Shown: positions 27,122 through 34,892 of the stretch, piece by piece
Numbering within the stretch: position 1 is the stretch's first letter
How the letters are laid out: every line of letters starts with the position of its first letter
Assembly: GCA_016714045.1 (NCBI GenBank)
Contig: JADJNY010000003.1
Span: forward strand, 248,001-312,000
Direction of reading: 5' to 3'
Length of the DNA: 64,000 nt
Source of the DNA: Planctomycetota bacterium
GTDB lineage: Bacteria > Planctomycetota > UBA1135 > GCA-002686595
Translations under genes and position numbers: made by a program
Notes under the pieces: model-generated
The model's input: only the letters and a program-made list of their open reading frames with translations
Told to the model about the DNA's origin: nothing
Databases searched by the model: none

Positions 27122-27412
27122 ATGGACAGCATGATCGCTCTGGGTTTGATCGAGACGAAGGGTCTCGTCGGCGCCGTCGAGGCCGCCGACGCGATGTGCA
27201 AGGCCGCGAAGGTGACGCTGATCGGCCGCGAGCAGTCGGGTGCCGCGCTCGTCACCGTCATGGTGCCCGGTGAGGTCGGCGCGGTGAAGGCGGCCGTCGA
27301 AGCCGGCGCCGCGGCCGCGAAGCGCGTGGGCGAGCTCGTCTCGACGCACGTGATCCCGCGTCCGGCGATCGACCTCGAGCGCTTCCTCCCGAAGAAGCCC
27401 GAAGCGAAGTGA
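27122..27412 (+). CDS. BMC-H microcompartment shell protein 2
   Basis: A 96-residue BMC-H hexamer protein: ALGLIETKGLVGAVEAADAMCKAAKVTLIG, then REQSGAALVTVMVPGEVGAVKAAVEAGAAAAKRVGEL and STHVIPRPAIDLERFLPK. It is a paralog of the first BMC-H, but its pore segment is SGAAL, different from VTAGY there, so the two tiles probably pass different molecules. A GAAGGA Shine-Dalgarno precedes the ATG. The 263 bases between the dehydrogenase stop and this gene hold no convincing gene; a 76-codon frame that overlaps the dehydrogenase stop as ATGA is Arg/Ser-rich and looks like a shadow. Confidence 0.95.
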   Translation: MDSMIALGLIETKGLVGAVEAADAMCKAAKVTLIGREQSGAALVTVMVPGEVGAVKAAVEAGAAAAKRVGELVSTHVIPRPAIDLERFLPKKPEAK

Positions 27413-27537
27413 GCCCGGCGCGCGACGAGCGCTCCCCACGGCCCGCGTGATCGCGCCCGAGCTCGTGCTCGGTGCGCCGTTCGCGCGAGTCGAAGGCCGA
27501 GGCCGCTCGCATCGCGCACTCGCTCCACCTCCCACGC

Positions 27538-28179
27538 ATGTCCTCTCCCGCCATCGAGCTGCGCGGCGCGGTCTACATCGATCAGATGCAGCCGCAGTTC
27601 GCCGCCACGGTCGCCACGAACTCGGACGGGTTCTTCCCCGTCACGGGTGACGCGTCGTTCTGGCTCGAGGTGAAGCCGGGCATCGTGATCAACCGCTTGA
27701 TGGACGTCGCGCTCAAGAGCTGCGACGTGAAGCCGGGGGCGCTGGTGACGGAGCGCAGCTACGGCACGCTCGAGGTGCACTCACCCGACCAGGGCATGGT
27801 GCGGCAGGCGGGCGAGCTCATCCTGCGCGCTGCGGGCGTCACGGCTTCGGACGCGCTCGCGCCCAACGTGATGACGAGCGAGATCATCCGCAAGATCAGC
27901 GACCACCACGCGATGATGATCAACCGCACGCGCGCCGGGATGCTGGTGCTCGGCGACGACACGCTGTTCACGCTCGAGGTGAACCCCGCGATCTACGTCG
28001 TCCTCGCCGCGAACGAGGCCGAGAAGGCGTCGCCGATCCGCATCGTGGGCCTCGGCGCGGAGGGCGCGGTTGGCCGCCTGCGCCTCGCGGGCACGGACGC
28101 GGAGATCGACGAAGCGGTCAAGGCCGTGAAGCGCGCGCTCGCCGGCGTCGGCGGGCGCACGAACGAGGGGACGGACTGA
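27538..28179 (+). CDS. BMC-T shell protein, stacked (double-layer) type
   Basis: A 213-residue tandem-BMC protein. It resembles, from memory, the BMC-T2 trimer of the Haliangium ochraceum shell: RGAVYIDQMQPQFAATVA at the N-terminus, FWLEVKPGIVINRLMDVALK, TERSYGTLEVHSPDQG, then INRTRAGMLVLGDDTLFTLE, and VVLAANEAEKASPIRIVG with AVGRLRLAGTDAEIDEAV ending the second domain. Proteins of this class form face-to-face stacked trimers with gated central pores and are thought to admit larger molecules such as cofactors. ATG 27538 is chosen because it precedes the first conserved strand. It is followed 127 bases later by the BMC-P pair. Confidence 0.9.
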   Translation: MSSPAIELRGAVYIDQMQPQFAATVATNSDGFFPVTGDASFWLEVKPGIVINRLMDVALKSCDVKPGALVTERSYGTLEVHSPDQGMVRQAGELILRAAGVTASDALAPNVMTSEIIRKISDHHAMMINRTRAGMLVLGDDTLFTLEVNPAIYVVLAANEAEKASPIRIVGLGAEGAVGRLRLAGTDAEIDEAVKAVKRALAGVGGRTNEGTD

Positions 28180-28306
28180 TGCGCGCGCACGGCGATCGAA
28201 CGAACGCGAGCGTCCGCCTTCCGTTGCACGGCGACCGGCCGAATGCGGGAGTCCAGTGCTCGGCACGGACCATGCGCGCTCCGCGGAGCGCAGGGAGGAA
28301 CGGCTG

Positions 28307-28684
28307 ATGTTCCTCGGTCGCGTCGTGGGCGAAGTGTGGGCGACGAAGAAGGCGGCGGACCTGCGCGGGCTGCGCCTGCTCGTGGTCGAAGCGCTCGACG
28401 AGCGCCGCGACCCGGGCGCGCCGAAGGTGACGCCGGTCGTCGCGGCTGACCCGCTCGGCGCGGATGTCGGCGAGCACGTCGTCGTCGCGTTCGGCAAGGC
28501 GGCGCGCGTGGCGCTCGGCGGCGATGGAGACTACGCGTTCGAAGCGGCGATCGTCGGCATCGTCGACGACTTCGACATCCCCGGTGCGCCCGAGTCGTGG
28601 CGCATGGACGACGTGCAGACCATCGCGGCGCACCGCGCGGCGCGCGCCGCGAACTCCGCCGCGCGCGCGAAGGGAGACGGCTGA
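28307..28684 (+). CDS. BMC-P (EutN/CcmL-like) pentameric vertex protein 1
   Basis: A 125-residue EutN/CcmL-fold protein that caps shell vertices as pentamers. It starts MFLGRVVGEVWATKKAADL, has the typical strand LRLLVVEALD, VAADPLGADVGEHVVVAFGKAAR and AAIVGIVDDFDIP. A helical tail of about 30 residues (DDVQTIAAHRAARAANSAARAK) extends beyond the domain. GGAGGA before ATG 28307 is a strong Shine-Dalgarno. The TGA stop overlaps the ATG of the next BMC-P by one base. Confidence 0.95.
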   Translation: MFLGRVVGEVWATKKAADLRGLRLLVVEALDERRDPGAPKVTPVVAADPLGADVGEHVVVAFGKAARVALGGDGDYAFEAAIVGIVDDFDIPGAPESWRMDDVQTIAAHRAARAANSAARAKGDG

Positions 28685-29046
28685 TGCTCATCGGCACCGT
28701 CGTCGGGAACGTCTGGGCCACGAAGAAAGACCCCACGCTGACGGGCGTGCGCTTCCTCGTCATCCGTCCGTACACGACCGACGGCAAGAAGAGCGCGGAG
28801 ACGCTGGTCGCCGCGGACCCGATCGGTGCTGGGATCGGCGAGCGCGTGCTCGTCGTCTTCGGCCGCTCCGCGCGCCACGTCATCGGGCGCGGGCACGACA
28901 TCGGCTTCCAGTGCGCCGTGACGGCGATCATCGACAAGATGGAGCTCGAAGACGGCTCGATCGTCGGCCCGACGGCGGCCGAGGATCGACCGGGGCCCGA
29001 GCTCCAGCGCGCGGCGAAGACCGGCAAGCAGCCGGAGGGCCCGTGA
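28684..29046 (+). CDS. BMC-P (EutN/CcmL-like) pentameric vertex protein 2
   Basis: A 120-residue second EutN/CcmL-fold protein: MLIGTVVGNVWATKKDPTLTGVRFLVIRPY, LVAADPIGAGIGERVLVVFG and AVTAIIDKMELEDGSIVG. It is diverged from the first BMC-P, so the two may form separate pentamers. Multiple BMC-P paralogs per locus are common. Its tail is short and polar (AAKTGKQPEGP). The start is fixed by the one-base TGATG overlap with the preceding gene, and its own stop overlaps a GTG (29043) that could be an alternative start for the next gene. Confidence 0.95.
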   Translation: MLIGTVVGNVWATKKDPTLTGVRFLVIRPYTTDGKKSAETLVAADPIGAGIGERVLVVFGRSARHVIGRGHDIGFQCAVTAIIDKMELEDGSIVGPTAAEDRPGPELQRAAKTGKQPEGP

Positions 29047-29078
29047 GCGCTCCGGCGCCTGAACACGAGAGGTGCGAC

Positions 29079-29675
29079 ATGAACCGCAACGACCACAACC
29101 CCGAACTCCGTGACGACGCGCGGCTCGAAGCGTGCATCGGCCTGCTCGAGCTCTGCAGCGTCGCGCGCGGCATCGAGGTCGCGGACGGCGTGCTCAAGGA
29201 AGCGCGCGTCGAGATGCTCTTCGCGACGCCCGTGCATCCGGGCAAGTACGTGCTGCTCGTCACGGGCTCCGTGCAGGACGTGAAGACGAGCATCGCGCGC
29301 GGCGCACAGCTCGCCGGCAGCGACCTCGTGGACCAGCTCGTGCTCCCGCAGGTGCACGAGCAGGTCGTGCCGATGCTGCGTCGCAAGGGCGGCACGATCA
29401 ACGGCAACCTCGATGCGATCGGCGTCGTCGAGACCACCACGGTCGCGAGCTCGATCCTCGCGGCGGACCTCGCGCTCAAGACCGCGACGGTCGACCTCGT
29501 CGACATCCGCATCGCGAACGGGCTCGGCGGGAAGAGCTTCTTCACGCTGACGGGCGAGGTGAGCGACGTGCGCTCCGCCGTCGCCGCTGGCGCGCGCCAG
29601 GCGCAGGAGCGCGGGCTCCTCGCGCGCGACGTCGTGATCCCGCGGCCGCACCCCGACCTCGTCCGGCACCTCTGA
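29079..29675 (+). CDS. BMC-T shell protein, single-layer trimer type
   Basis: A 198-residue tandem-BMC protein resembling, from memory, the Haliangium BMC-T1 tile. Domain 1: ACIGLLELCSVARGIEVADG, FATPVHPGKYVLLVTGSVQDV and the hinge VDQLVLPQVHEQVVPML. Domain 2: AIGVVETTTVASSILAADLAL, RIANGLGGKSFFTLTGEVSDV and DVVIPRPHPDLV. Trimers of this class sit among BMC-H hexamers. No cysteine is visible in the predicted pore loops, so there is no sign of a PduT-like Fe-S site. ATG 29079 follows GAGAGG; GTG 29043, overlapping the BMC-P stop, would add 12 residues. Confidence 0.93.
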   Translation: MNRNDHNPELRDDARLEACIGLLELCSVARGIEVADGVLKEARVEMLFATPVHPGKYVLLVTGSVQDVKTSIARGAQLAGSDLVDQLVLPQVHEQVVPMLRRKGGTINGNLDAIGVVETTTVASSILAADLALKTATVDLVDIRIANGLGGKSFFTLTGEVSDVRSAVAAGARQAQERGLLARDVVIPRPHPDLVRHL

Positions 29676-29745
29676 TCGAGCGCGAGCTCCGCCTGGATCG
29701 CACGTCCACTCCACCGTTCCCACTCTCTCGACGCACGAACCCGCC

Positions 29746-30246
29746 ATGGCCCGCCGCTTCATCACCGTCGACGACCTCGTGCGATTGAACGCGCGCGAGG
29801 TCGTGCTCGACGCGGACACGATCGTGACGCCGCAGGCGCTCGACCACGCGCGCGCGCAGGGGATCACGCTGCGCACGCAAGGCGGCGGCTACGTCGAGCC
29901 CGCGCCCGATCGCGGTCCCGACGCGGAGCGCGCGGCGCGTTCGCTTCCGCATCTCCCCGAGCCCGAGCCCGACATCGGCCCCGGCATCGTCGTTACCGCG
30001 GTGGGGAAGAACCGCGCGGGCGTGCTGGCGGAGATCACGAACGCCGTCGCGCACGTGCAGGGCAACGTGATGGACATCTCGCAGAAGATGGTCGCGGGCT
30101 ACTTCCACCTCGTGATCACGGTCGAGCTGCCGCAGGGCGCCGACTTCGGGCACATCAAGCAGCATCTCGAGTGCCTCGGCGGCCAGGACGACTACGTGGT
30201 GCGCGTGATGCACGAGCGGGTGTTCCGGTTCATGCATCGCGTTTGA
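29746..30246 (+). CDS. ACT-domain protein with BMC-type N-terminal segment
   Basis: A 166-residue protein ending the BMC cluster. Residues 75-166 form an ACT domain of the UPF0237 style: IVVTAVGKNRAGVLAEITNAVAHVQGNVMDIS and FHLVITVELP; such domains bind amino acids or small ligands as regulatory dimers. Residues 1-45 (RFITVDDLVRLN...DTIVTPQALDHARAQGITL) look like the short VTPxAxDxAxxxGI-type module found at the ends of several BMC-associated proteins; this resemblance is from memory. A ligand-responsive subunit of the compartment or its regulation is inferred. The gene follows the BMC-T by 70 bases on the same strand, so co-transcription is likely. ACT-domain proteins are not standard members of known BMC types. 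Confidence 0.78.
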   Translation: MARRFITVDDLVRLNAREVVLDADTIVTPQALDHARAQGITLRTQGGGYVEPAPDRGPDAERAARSLPHLPEPEPDIGPGIVVTAVGKNRAGVLAEITNAVAHVQGNVMDISQKMVAGYFHLVITVELPQGADFGHIKQHLECLGGQDDYVVRVMHERVFRFMHRV

Positions 30247-30282
30247 GGGAGCGGACGGAGCTGCGGACGCGCGCTGAGCACG

Positions 30283-30311
30283 TTGCTGGACCGAGCAGCG
30301 ACGCGTAGCCT
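30283..30311 (+). promoter_or_regulatory. Candidate promoter of the sterol-desaturase-family gene
   Basis: TTGCTG (30283-30288), 17 bases, TAGCCT (30306-30311). The hexamer ends 11 bases before the ATG at 30323. This would separate the desaturase gene from the BMC operon. Confidence 0.4.
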
Positions 30312-30322
30312 CGCGGAGGACG

Positions 30323-31138
30323 ATGCCCACCCCCCCGAGCCTCCTCGTCGTCGCCGCGACGATCGCCGTCGAGAACGCCGTGCGCTACTCGATCGCCGCG
30401 TCGATCGGCTGGTTCGGCGTGCACAAACTGCTCGGGAAAAAGCTCTGGTCGCGCAAGGTGCTCCAGCGCGGGCCTGACGCGGGGCAGATCCGGCGCGAAG
30501 TGCTGTGGTCGATGTCGAGCGTGCTCGTGTACGGCGTCGTCGGCGCCGCGACGATCGGCGCGGCGCGCGCGGGGTGGACGCGGACGTACTGGAAGATCGA
30601 CGAGCGCGGCTGGACCTGGTTCGTCGCGAGCGTCGCGCTCGTGATCGTCGTGCACGACGCGTGGTTCTATTGGACGCACCGCGCGATGCACCATCCGCGG
30701 CTCTTCCGCGCGTTTCACCGCACGCACCACCTGTCGACGAACCCGACGCCGTGGGCCGCGTACGCGTTCAGCCCGTGGGAGGCGGCGGTGCAGGCGGGCA
30801 TCTTCCCGCTCGTCGCGTTCACGCTGCCCGTCCACCCGCTCGCGTTCCTCGCGTTCATGATCTGGCAGGTCGGGTTCAACGTGCTCGGGCACCAGGGGTA
30901 CGAGCTCTATCCGCGCCGCTTCCTCTCCGACTGGCGCGGCCGCGTGTTCAACACGACGACGCACCACGCGCTGCACCACGAGCGCTTCGTCGGGAACTAC
31001 TCGCTCTACTTCCAGCACTGGGACCGATGGTGCGGCACGAACCTGCCGGAGTACCGCGCGCGGTTCGAGGAGGTCGTGGGGCGGGGAGCGATGTCCGCGG
31101 AAATCGGCTCGGACGCAACCTCGCCGCGGAACGCCTGA
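30323..31138 (+). CDS. Sterol desaturase / fatty acid hydroxylase superfamily protein
   Basis: A 271-residue integral membrane di-iron oxygenase-type protein. The histidine boxes are HDAWFYWTHRAMHH (about residue 111), HRTHH (about 134) and HHALHH (about 215), the HxxxH, HxxHH and HxxHH set that binds two irons. Four or five hydrophobic helices surround them. Relatives hydroxylate or desaturate sterols, fatty acids, carotenoids or alkyl ethers; nothing here identifies the lipid. It lies 76 bases after the ACT gene but has its own promoter-like element, so membership in the BMC system is doubtful. Confidence 0.9.
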   Translation: MPTPPSLLVVAATIAVENAVRYSIAASIGWFGVHKLLGKKLWSRKVLQRGPDAGQIRREVLWSMSSVLVYGVVGAATIGAARAGWTRTYWKIDERGWTWFVASVALVIVVHDAWFYWTHRAMHHPRLFRAFHRTHHLSTNPTPWAAYAFSPWEAAVQAGIFPLVAFTLPVHPLAFLAFMIWQVGFNVLGHQGYELYPRRFLSDWRGRVFNTTTHHALHHERFVGNYSLYFQHWDRWCGTNLPEYRARFEEVVGRGAMSAEIGSDATSPRNA

Positions 31139-31575
31139 GGCGAGAGGGCGACGAGCCCACGCTGCGATGAGCCTTCGCGTCACCGCGGCGCCAAGACACT
31201 CGAGGGTCGCCGGGACTTGAATCAGGAGTCGCGATGGCTCGATCGGTTCGAGTTCCAACGAGCTCGGTTGGCCGCCCCGGGCGGGGTGAAACGTCGACGC
31301 GGGCTTGGAGACTCTTCCCTGCGAGCGGTGCTCTTCGTGCGCTCGCCGGGTGCGCGGGGAGCGTCGCACGTCCGAGGCTTCGCCGTACGTCGCCCAAATC
31401 GTTCGCCGCGGAGCCGTCCTGGCGGGGGGCCGAAGCACCGTCGTGCCACTTTCTTCGAGTTTGCACCGTCGAATTCCCGCCTTGGCGACACTTGCTGCGC
31501 CCTGGCCGATCGCGTCTGTTCCGCTGGCTGGTACCCGACGTGCTTCGACACCCTCTCCCGGCCCTCATCCCTTCC
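31139..31575. other. 437-bp intergenic region before the first VCBS gene
   Basis: The frame of the downstream gene is open here but the translation is Arg/Pro-rich and non-homologous, and a clear signal peptide starts only at 31576. A T/A-richer stretch around 31440-31500 may contain the promoter. No RNA gene or repeat is recognised; a GGTTCGAGTTCC string near 31243 lacks a tRNA fold. Confidence 0.45.
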
Positions 31576-33810
31576 ATGATCTTGCGCTCCGTCACGACCC
31601 GAACCGTCTCCGTTTTCCTCCTCGCCTTCCTGTGCGCGGACTCCCTCGCGGCCCAGCAGGTCCGCGCAACGCCGGCCGGAGGGCGCCGAGCGTGGCCTCA
31701 GCCCGCGCCGAGCTGTCCGAGCCCGCGCTTCGCCTTCCAGGCGCTCCCGACAGGATCCGGTCCGAGCGAGGTGGCCGTCGGCGACATGGATCGGGACGGC
31801 GATCTCGACCTCGTCTGCGCGGTCTACGACGAGGATCGGATCGAGGTGTTCCTCAACCAGGGGAACGGCCAATTCGGGAATGCACTACCCCATCCCGCAG
31901 GGGATGGACCGCGCGCCCTCTCGTTGAGCGACGTCGATCGAGACGGGCACCTCGACGTCTTGGTGCTCGCTCGCACCGCGAGCGATGTGCTCGTTCTTCG
32001 GAACAGCGGGAGCGGCGCGATCGCCTCGACGCAGGTGTACGACCTCGCCAGCTTCAACCCGAACGACTTGGCCGTGGGGGACGTGGACAACGACGGGGAC
32101 GACGACTTCGTCGCGCCCGCGAGCTCGGGTCGTGTGCGCGCCTTCTTGAACGACGGAGCCGGGAATTTCCCGACGAGCTCGGACGTCTTCGGTACGGGGA
32201 CGGTCGAAGCGCTGCTTCTGACCGACCTCGACGGCGACAGCGACCTCGACCTGGTCACGAATCGGAGTGGATCCCCCGCTTCGATTGGCCTCCACGAGAA
32301 CCTGGGTGGAGGCGTGTTCGGCCCCGTGCTCGCCATCCCCACGATCGGAACCACCGGCCGCATGGAAGCCGTCGACATGGACGGCGATGGAGACCCGGAT
32401 CTCGTCTGCGGCTCCGCCGCGTCGGCACCCAATCCCGGCGTCGTCCTCGTGCTGCTCAACGGGGGTTCGTTCTCGTTCGGCGCGGTGCAGAGCTTTCCGA
32501 CCGGTGCGACACCGTATCACCTCGCCGCGGGCGATCTCGATCGAGATGGTGACGTGGACATCCTCACCGGCGATGCCGGAGCCGGCACGGTGTCCGTGCT
32601 CCGCAATGACGGGACAGGAGCGCTCTCCCTCCCCGAGAACTACCCGACGGGCGGTGAGCCCTGGGACGTGGACGTCGCGGACCTCGACGGAGACGGGGGG
32701 CTCGATGTGGCCGTCGCTGATCTCGACGGCCGGAACGTGACCCTTCTGATTCAGCGTGAGCCGGGACAGTTCTACTGGCCCGAGACGATTCCCACGCTCT
32801 CGGGAACGGGTGCGACCCTGCTGAAGGACTTCACGGGCGACGGTCTGATCGACATCGTCCGCACGCGCCTCGCTTCGGGTCCGAGCTTCGCGGTGCAGCG
32901 CGGCCTTGGTGCCGGACGGTTCGCGCCGCCCGTCGAGTTCCCCTCCAATTTCTCCGGACCCGGGCCGCTGCAGGGCATCAGCATGGCCGCGCAGGACTTC
33001 GACGGCGATGGCGATCTCGACCTCGGCATCCTCGAGCAAGGGTTTCTCCATCAGCACGAGAATCTCGGAGGTGGCAACTTCGGGCTCCCCGTGTCGGTCG
33101 CCACGGGGGGAGCGAGAAACGACGTGGTCGCGGCCGACCTCGACGGAGATGGCGATCGGGACCTCGTTCTCTTCCTCCTCTCGTCTGCTGGGCAGGGCTC
33201 GCGTGTCTACGTGTCCGAACGCACGCCGAGCGGCTATCAGCCTCCAGTGGAACACTGGCTGCCCGGGTACGTCGACGCCCTCGCGGTTGCTGACCACGAC
33301 GGAGATGGTCCCCTCGACTTGATCGTCTCGATTTCGGCTTCGCCCGCGGGAGTCCTGATGCTCAGGAACCTCGGAGGCCTCGCCTTCGGCCCGGCGACCT
33401 ACATCTTCTCCATCCCAGTCAACGGATCGCCCAACACGAGGATCACCGACCTGGACGGCGACGGCGACCTCGACTACGCGATGGGAAGTGCGGGAGTCGT
33501 GCTCACCCTCGGACCGAGCTGGGTGAGTGCTCCCTCGCCCTTCCCGATCCAGTCGTTCGGCGGAAGACCCAGCGCGGCGGATGTCGACGCGGATGGCGAT
33601 CTCGACCTCATCTATCCCCGCACCGTGCAGTTCACATCGGTCGTCGTGCAGCGCATCCACCGAAACCACGGGGGCGTGTTCACGCCCTCCGAATCGTTCG
33701 CCGGCATCACGGCCACCGGGACCTTCGCCGACGTGGACGGGGACGGGGACGCGGATCTCGTCCACTCGAATGCAGCGGGGCTGACGCTCCTCAGGAACCG
33801 GTGTCACTGA
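31576..33810 (+). CDS. Secreted VCBS/FG-GAP repeat protein 1
   Basis: A 744-residue exported protein. ATG 31576 begins a signal peptide (SVFLLAFLCADSLAAQQ). The rest is a run of about a dozen beta-propeller-type VCBS repeats, each with a calcium-binding-like DxDxDGDxDLV core, for example VGDMDRDGDLDLV, VGDVDNDGDDDFV and ADLDGDGDRDLV. Such proteins are extracellular or surface-bound and may adhere to polymers or other proteins. FLHQHENLGGGNFG also occurs almost unchanged in the 36921-39086 protein, marking them as paralogs. It ends LLRNRC and lacks the Cys/Gly C-terminal module of the propeller proteins. It overlaps the convergent ATP-grasp gene by 20 bases. Confidence 0.88.
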   Translation: MILRSVTTRTVSVFLLAFLCADSLAAQQVRATPAGGRRAWPQPAPSCPSPRFAFQALPTGSGPSEVAVGDMDRDGDLDLVCAVYDEDRIEVFLNQGNGQFGNALPHPAGDGPRALSLSDVDRDGHLDVLVLARTASDVLVLRNSGSGAIASTQVYDLASFNPNDLAVGDVDNDGDDDFVAPASSGRVRAFLNDGAGNFPTSSDVFGTGTVEALLLTDLDGDSDLDLVTNRSGSPASIGLHENLGGGVFGPVLAIPTIGTTGRMEAVDMDGDGDPDLVCGSAASAPNPGVVLVLLNGGSFSFGAVQSFPTGATPYHLAAGDLDRDGDVDILTGDAGAGTVSVLRNDGTGALSLPENYPTGGEPWDVDVADLDGDGGLDVAVADLDGRNVTLLIQREPGQFYWPETIPTLSGTGATLLKDFTGDGLIDIVRTRLASGPSFAVQRGLGAGRFAPPVEFPSNFSGPGPLQGISMAAQDFDGDGDLDLGILEQGFLHQHENLGGGNFGLPVSVATGGARNDVVAADLDGDGDRDLVLFLLSSAGQGSRVYVSERTPSGYQPPVEHWLPGYVDALAVADHDGDGPLDLIVSISASPAGVLMLRNLGGLAFGPATYIFSIPVNGSPNTRITDLDGDGDLDYAMGSAGVVLTLGPSWVSAPSPFPIQSFGGRPSAADVDADGDLDLIYPRTVQFTSVVVQRIHRNHGGVFTPSESFAGITATGTFADVDGDGDADLVHSNAAGLTLLRNRCH

Positions 33811-34675
33811 CGCCAGGCGCAGCGCGAGCTCGAGCGAGCCGGCGCGCGATCGCGTCGACGAGCCGTGCGAGCGCCGGCGGATGCTGCGTCAGGAAGAGCG
33901 AGGGCTCGACGAGCTCGAGCTCCATCAGGCACGGGCGGCCGTCGAGGCCCGGCGCGATGTCGACGCGCGCGTAGAGGAGCTCCTTCGCGATCGGCGCGAG
34001 CACCTTTTCGCCGAGCGCGAGCTCCGCGGGCTCGATCGGGATCGCGACCGAGACGCTTTCCTCCTGCCCCGAGAGCCGCGGCGTCTTGCGCACGGCGTGC
34101 GTGAACGCGCCGTCGATCCAGACACAGGCGCGCTCGCCGTGGCCGTCGACGCTGGATAGCCAGGGCTGGACGAGCACGTCGCGCTCGCGCAGGGAGTCAC
34201 GAAGGAAGTGCTGCGCGAGCTCGGCCTCGCGCGGTTCGAAGCGACGGGTTGCGAACGAGCCCGCGCCGACGGCGGGCTTGATCACGACAGCGTCCCAGCC
34301 GCGGCGGGCGCGGAGAGCGTCGAGGGACGCGTTGGTACCGCGTTCGAGGAGTTCCGTCGGCGTGATCGGGATCCCGCGCCGCTCGAGCTCGAGCAGGTAG
34401 CCCTTGTGCAGGTTGCGCTCGACGATGCCGCGCGGGTTCCACACGGGCGCCACGCGCTCGGCGCGCGCGAGCCACGCGCGGAACTCGTCGAGGTGATGGA
34501 TGTAGTCCCACGTCGAGCGGATCAAGGTCGGCACGCGCGCGTCCCAGTCCTCGCGCGGGTCATTCCACGCCGCCATGCGCGCGTCGACGCCGCGCGCGCG
34601 CAGCGCGGCGAGCAACAGGTCCTCGTCGACGTCCGGCTCGGGCAGCGGCGTGCAGGTCGCGATGCGCAGGTGCAT
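33791..34675 (-). CDS. Stand-alone ATP-grasp protein (RimK/glutathione synthetase-like)
   Basis: A 294-residue ATP-grasp enzyme. The N-terminal part ends in RSTWDYIHHLDEFRAWL, NLHKGYLLELERRGIPITPT leads to the ATP site with DAVVIKPAVGAGSFATRRFE, QPWLSSVDGHGERACVWIDG follows, and ARVDIAPG...LMELELVEPSLFL provides the metal ligands. It should join a carboxylate to an amine or similar nucleophile via acyl phosphate; substrates are unknown. It resembles stand-alone bacterial ATP-grasp proteins often annotated only as such, not the Ddl-like pair at 6.9-8.9 kb. No enzyme genes flank it in the same direction. Five 15-bp repeats begin 20 bases before its ATG. Confidence 0.82.
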   Translation of the reverse strand: MHLRIATCTPLPEPDVDEDLLLAALRARGVDARMAAWNDPREDWDARVPTLIRSTWDYIHHLDEFRAWLARAERVAPVWNPRGIVERNLHKGYLLELERRGIPITPTELLERGTNASLDALRARRGWDAVVIKPAVGAGSFATRRFEPREAELAQHFLRDSLRERDVLVQPWLSSVDGHGERACVWIDGAFTHAVRKTPRLSGQEESVSVAIPIEPAELALGEKVLAPIAKELLYARVDIAPGLDGRPCLMELELVEPSLFLTQHPPALARLVDAIARRLARARAAPGVSDTGS

Positions 34676-34694
34676 CGGAGGATGCTAGCGCGGC

Positions 34695-34769
34695 GAGCGG
34701 CCGGCATGCGAGCGGCCGGCATGCGAGCGGCCGGCATGCGAGCGGCCGGCATGCGAGCGGCCGGCATGC
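34695..34769. repeat. Five perfect tandem copies of a 15-bp palindrome-rich unit
   Basis: Unit GAGCGGCCGGCATGC repeated exactly five times. It contains CGGCCG, GCCGGC and GCATGC, all palindromes. On the minus strand each copy carries an ATG in a frame different from the ATP-grasp gene, whose start lies 20 bases away; copy-number changes keep frame because the unit is a multiple of three. Confidence 0.95.
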
Positions 34770-34892
34770 GAGCGCGGGACGAGGCCCGCGGCCCGCATGC
34801 GAGGACGCCGTGCGAGGCCCGAGCGACGCGCTCGAAAACGACGCCGCGGCGCGCGTCCCGGTCGGAAACGAGCGCCGCGGGTCGGAGGCAGC

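Noticed and set aside
34695..34769. Possible CRISPR array
   Set aside because: The 15-bp units are contiguous with no spacers and no cas genes are present.
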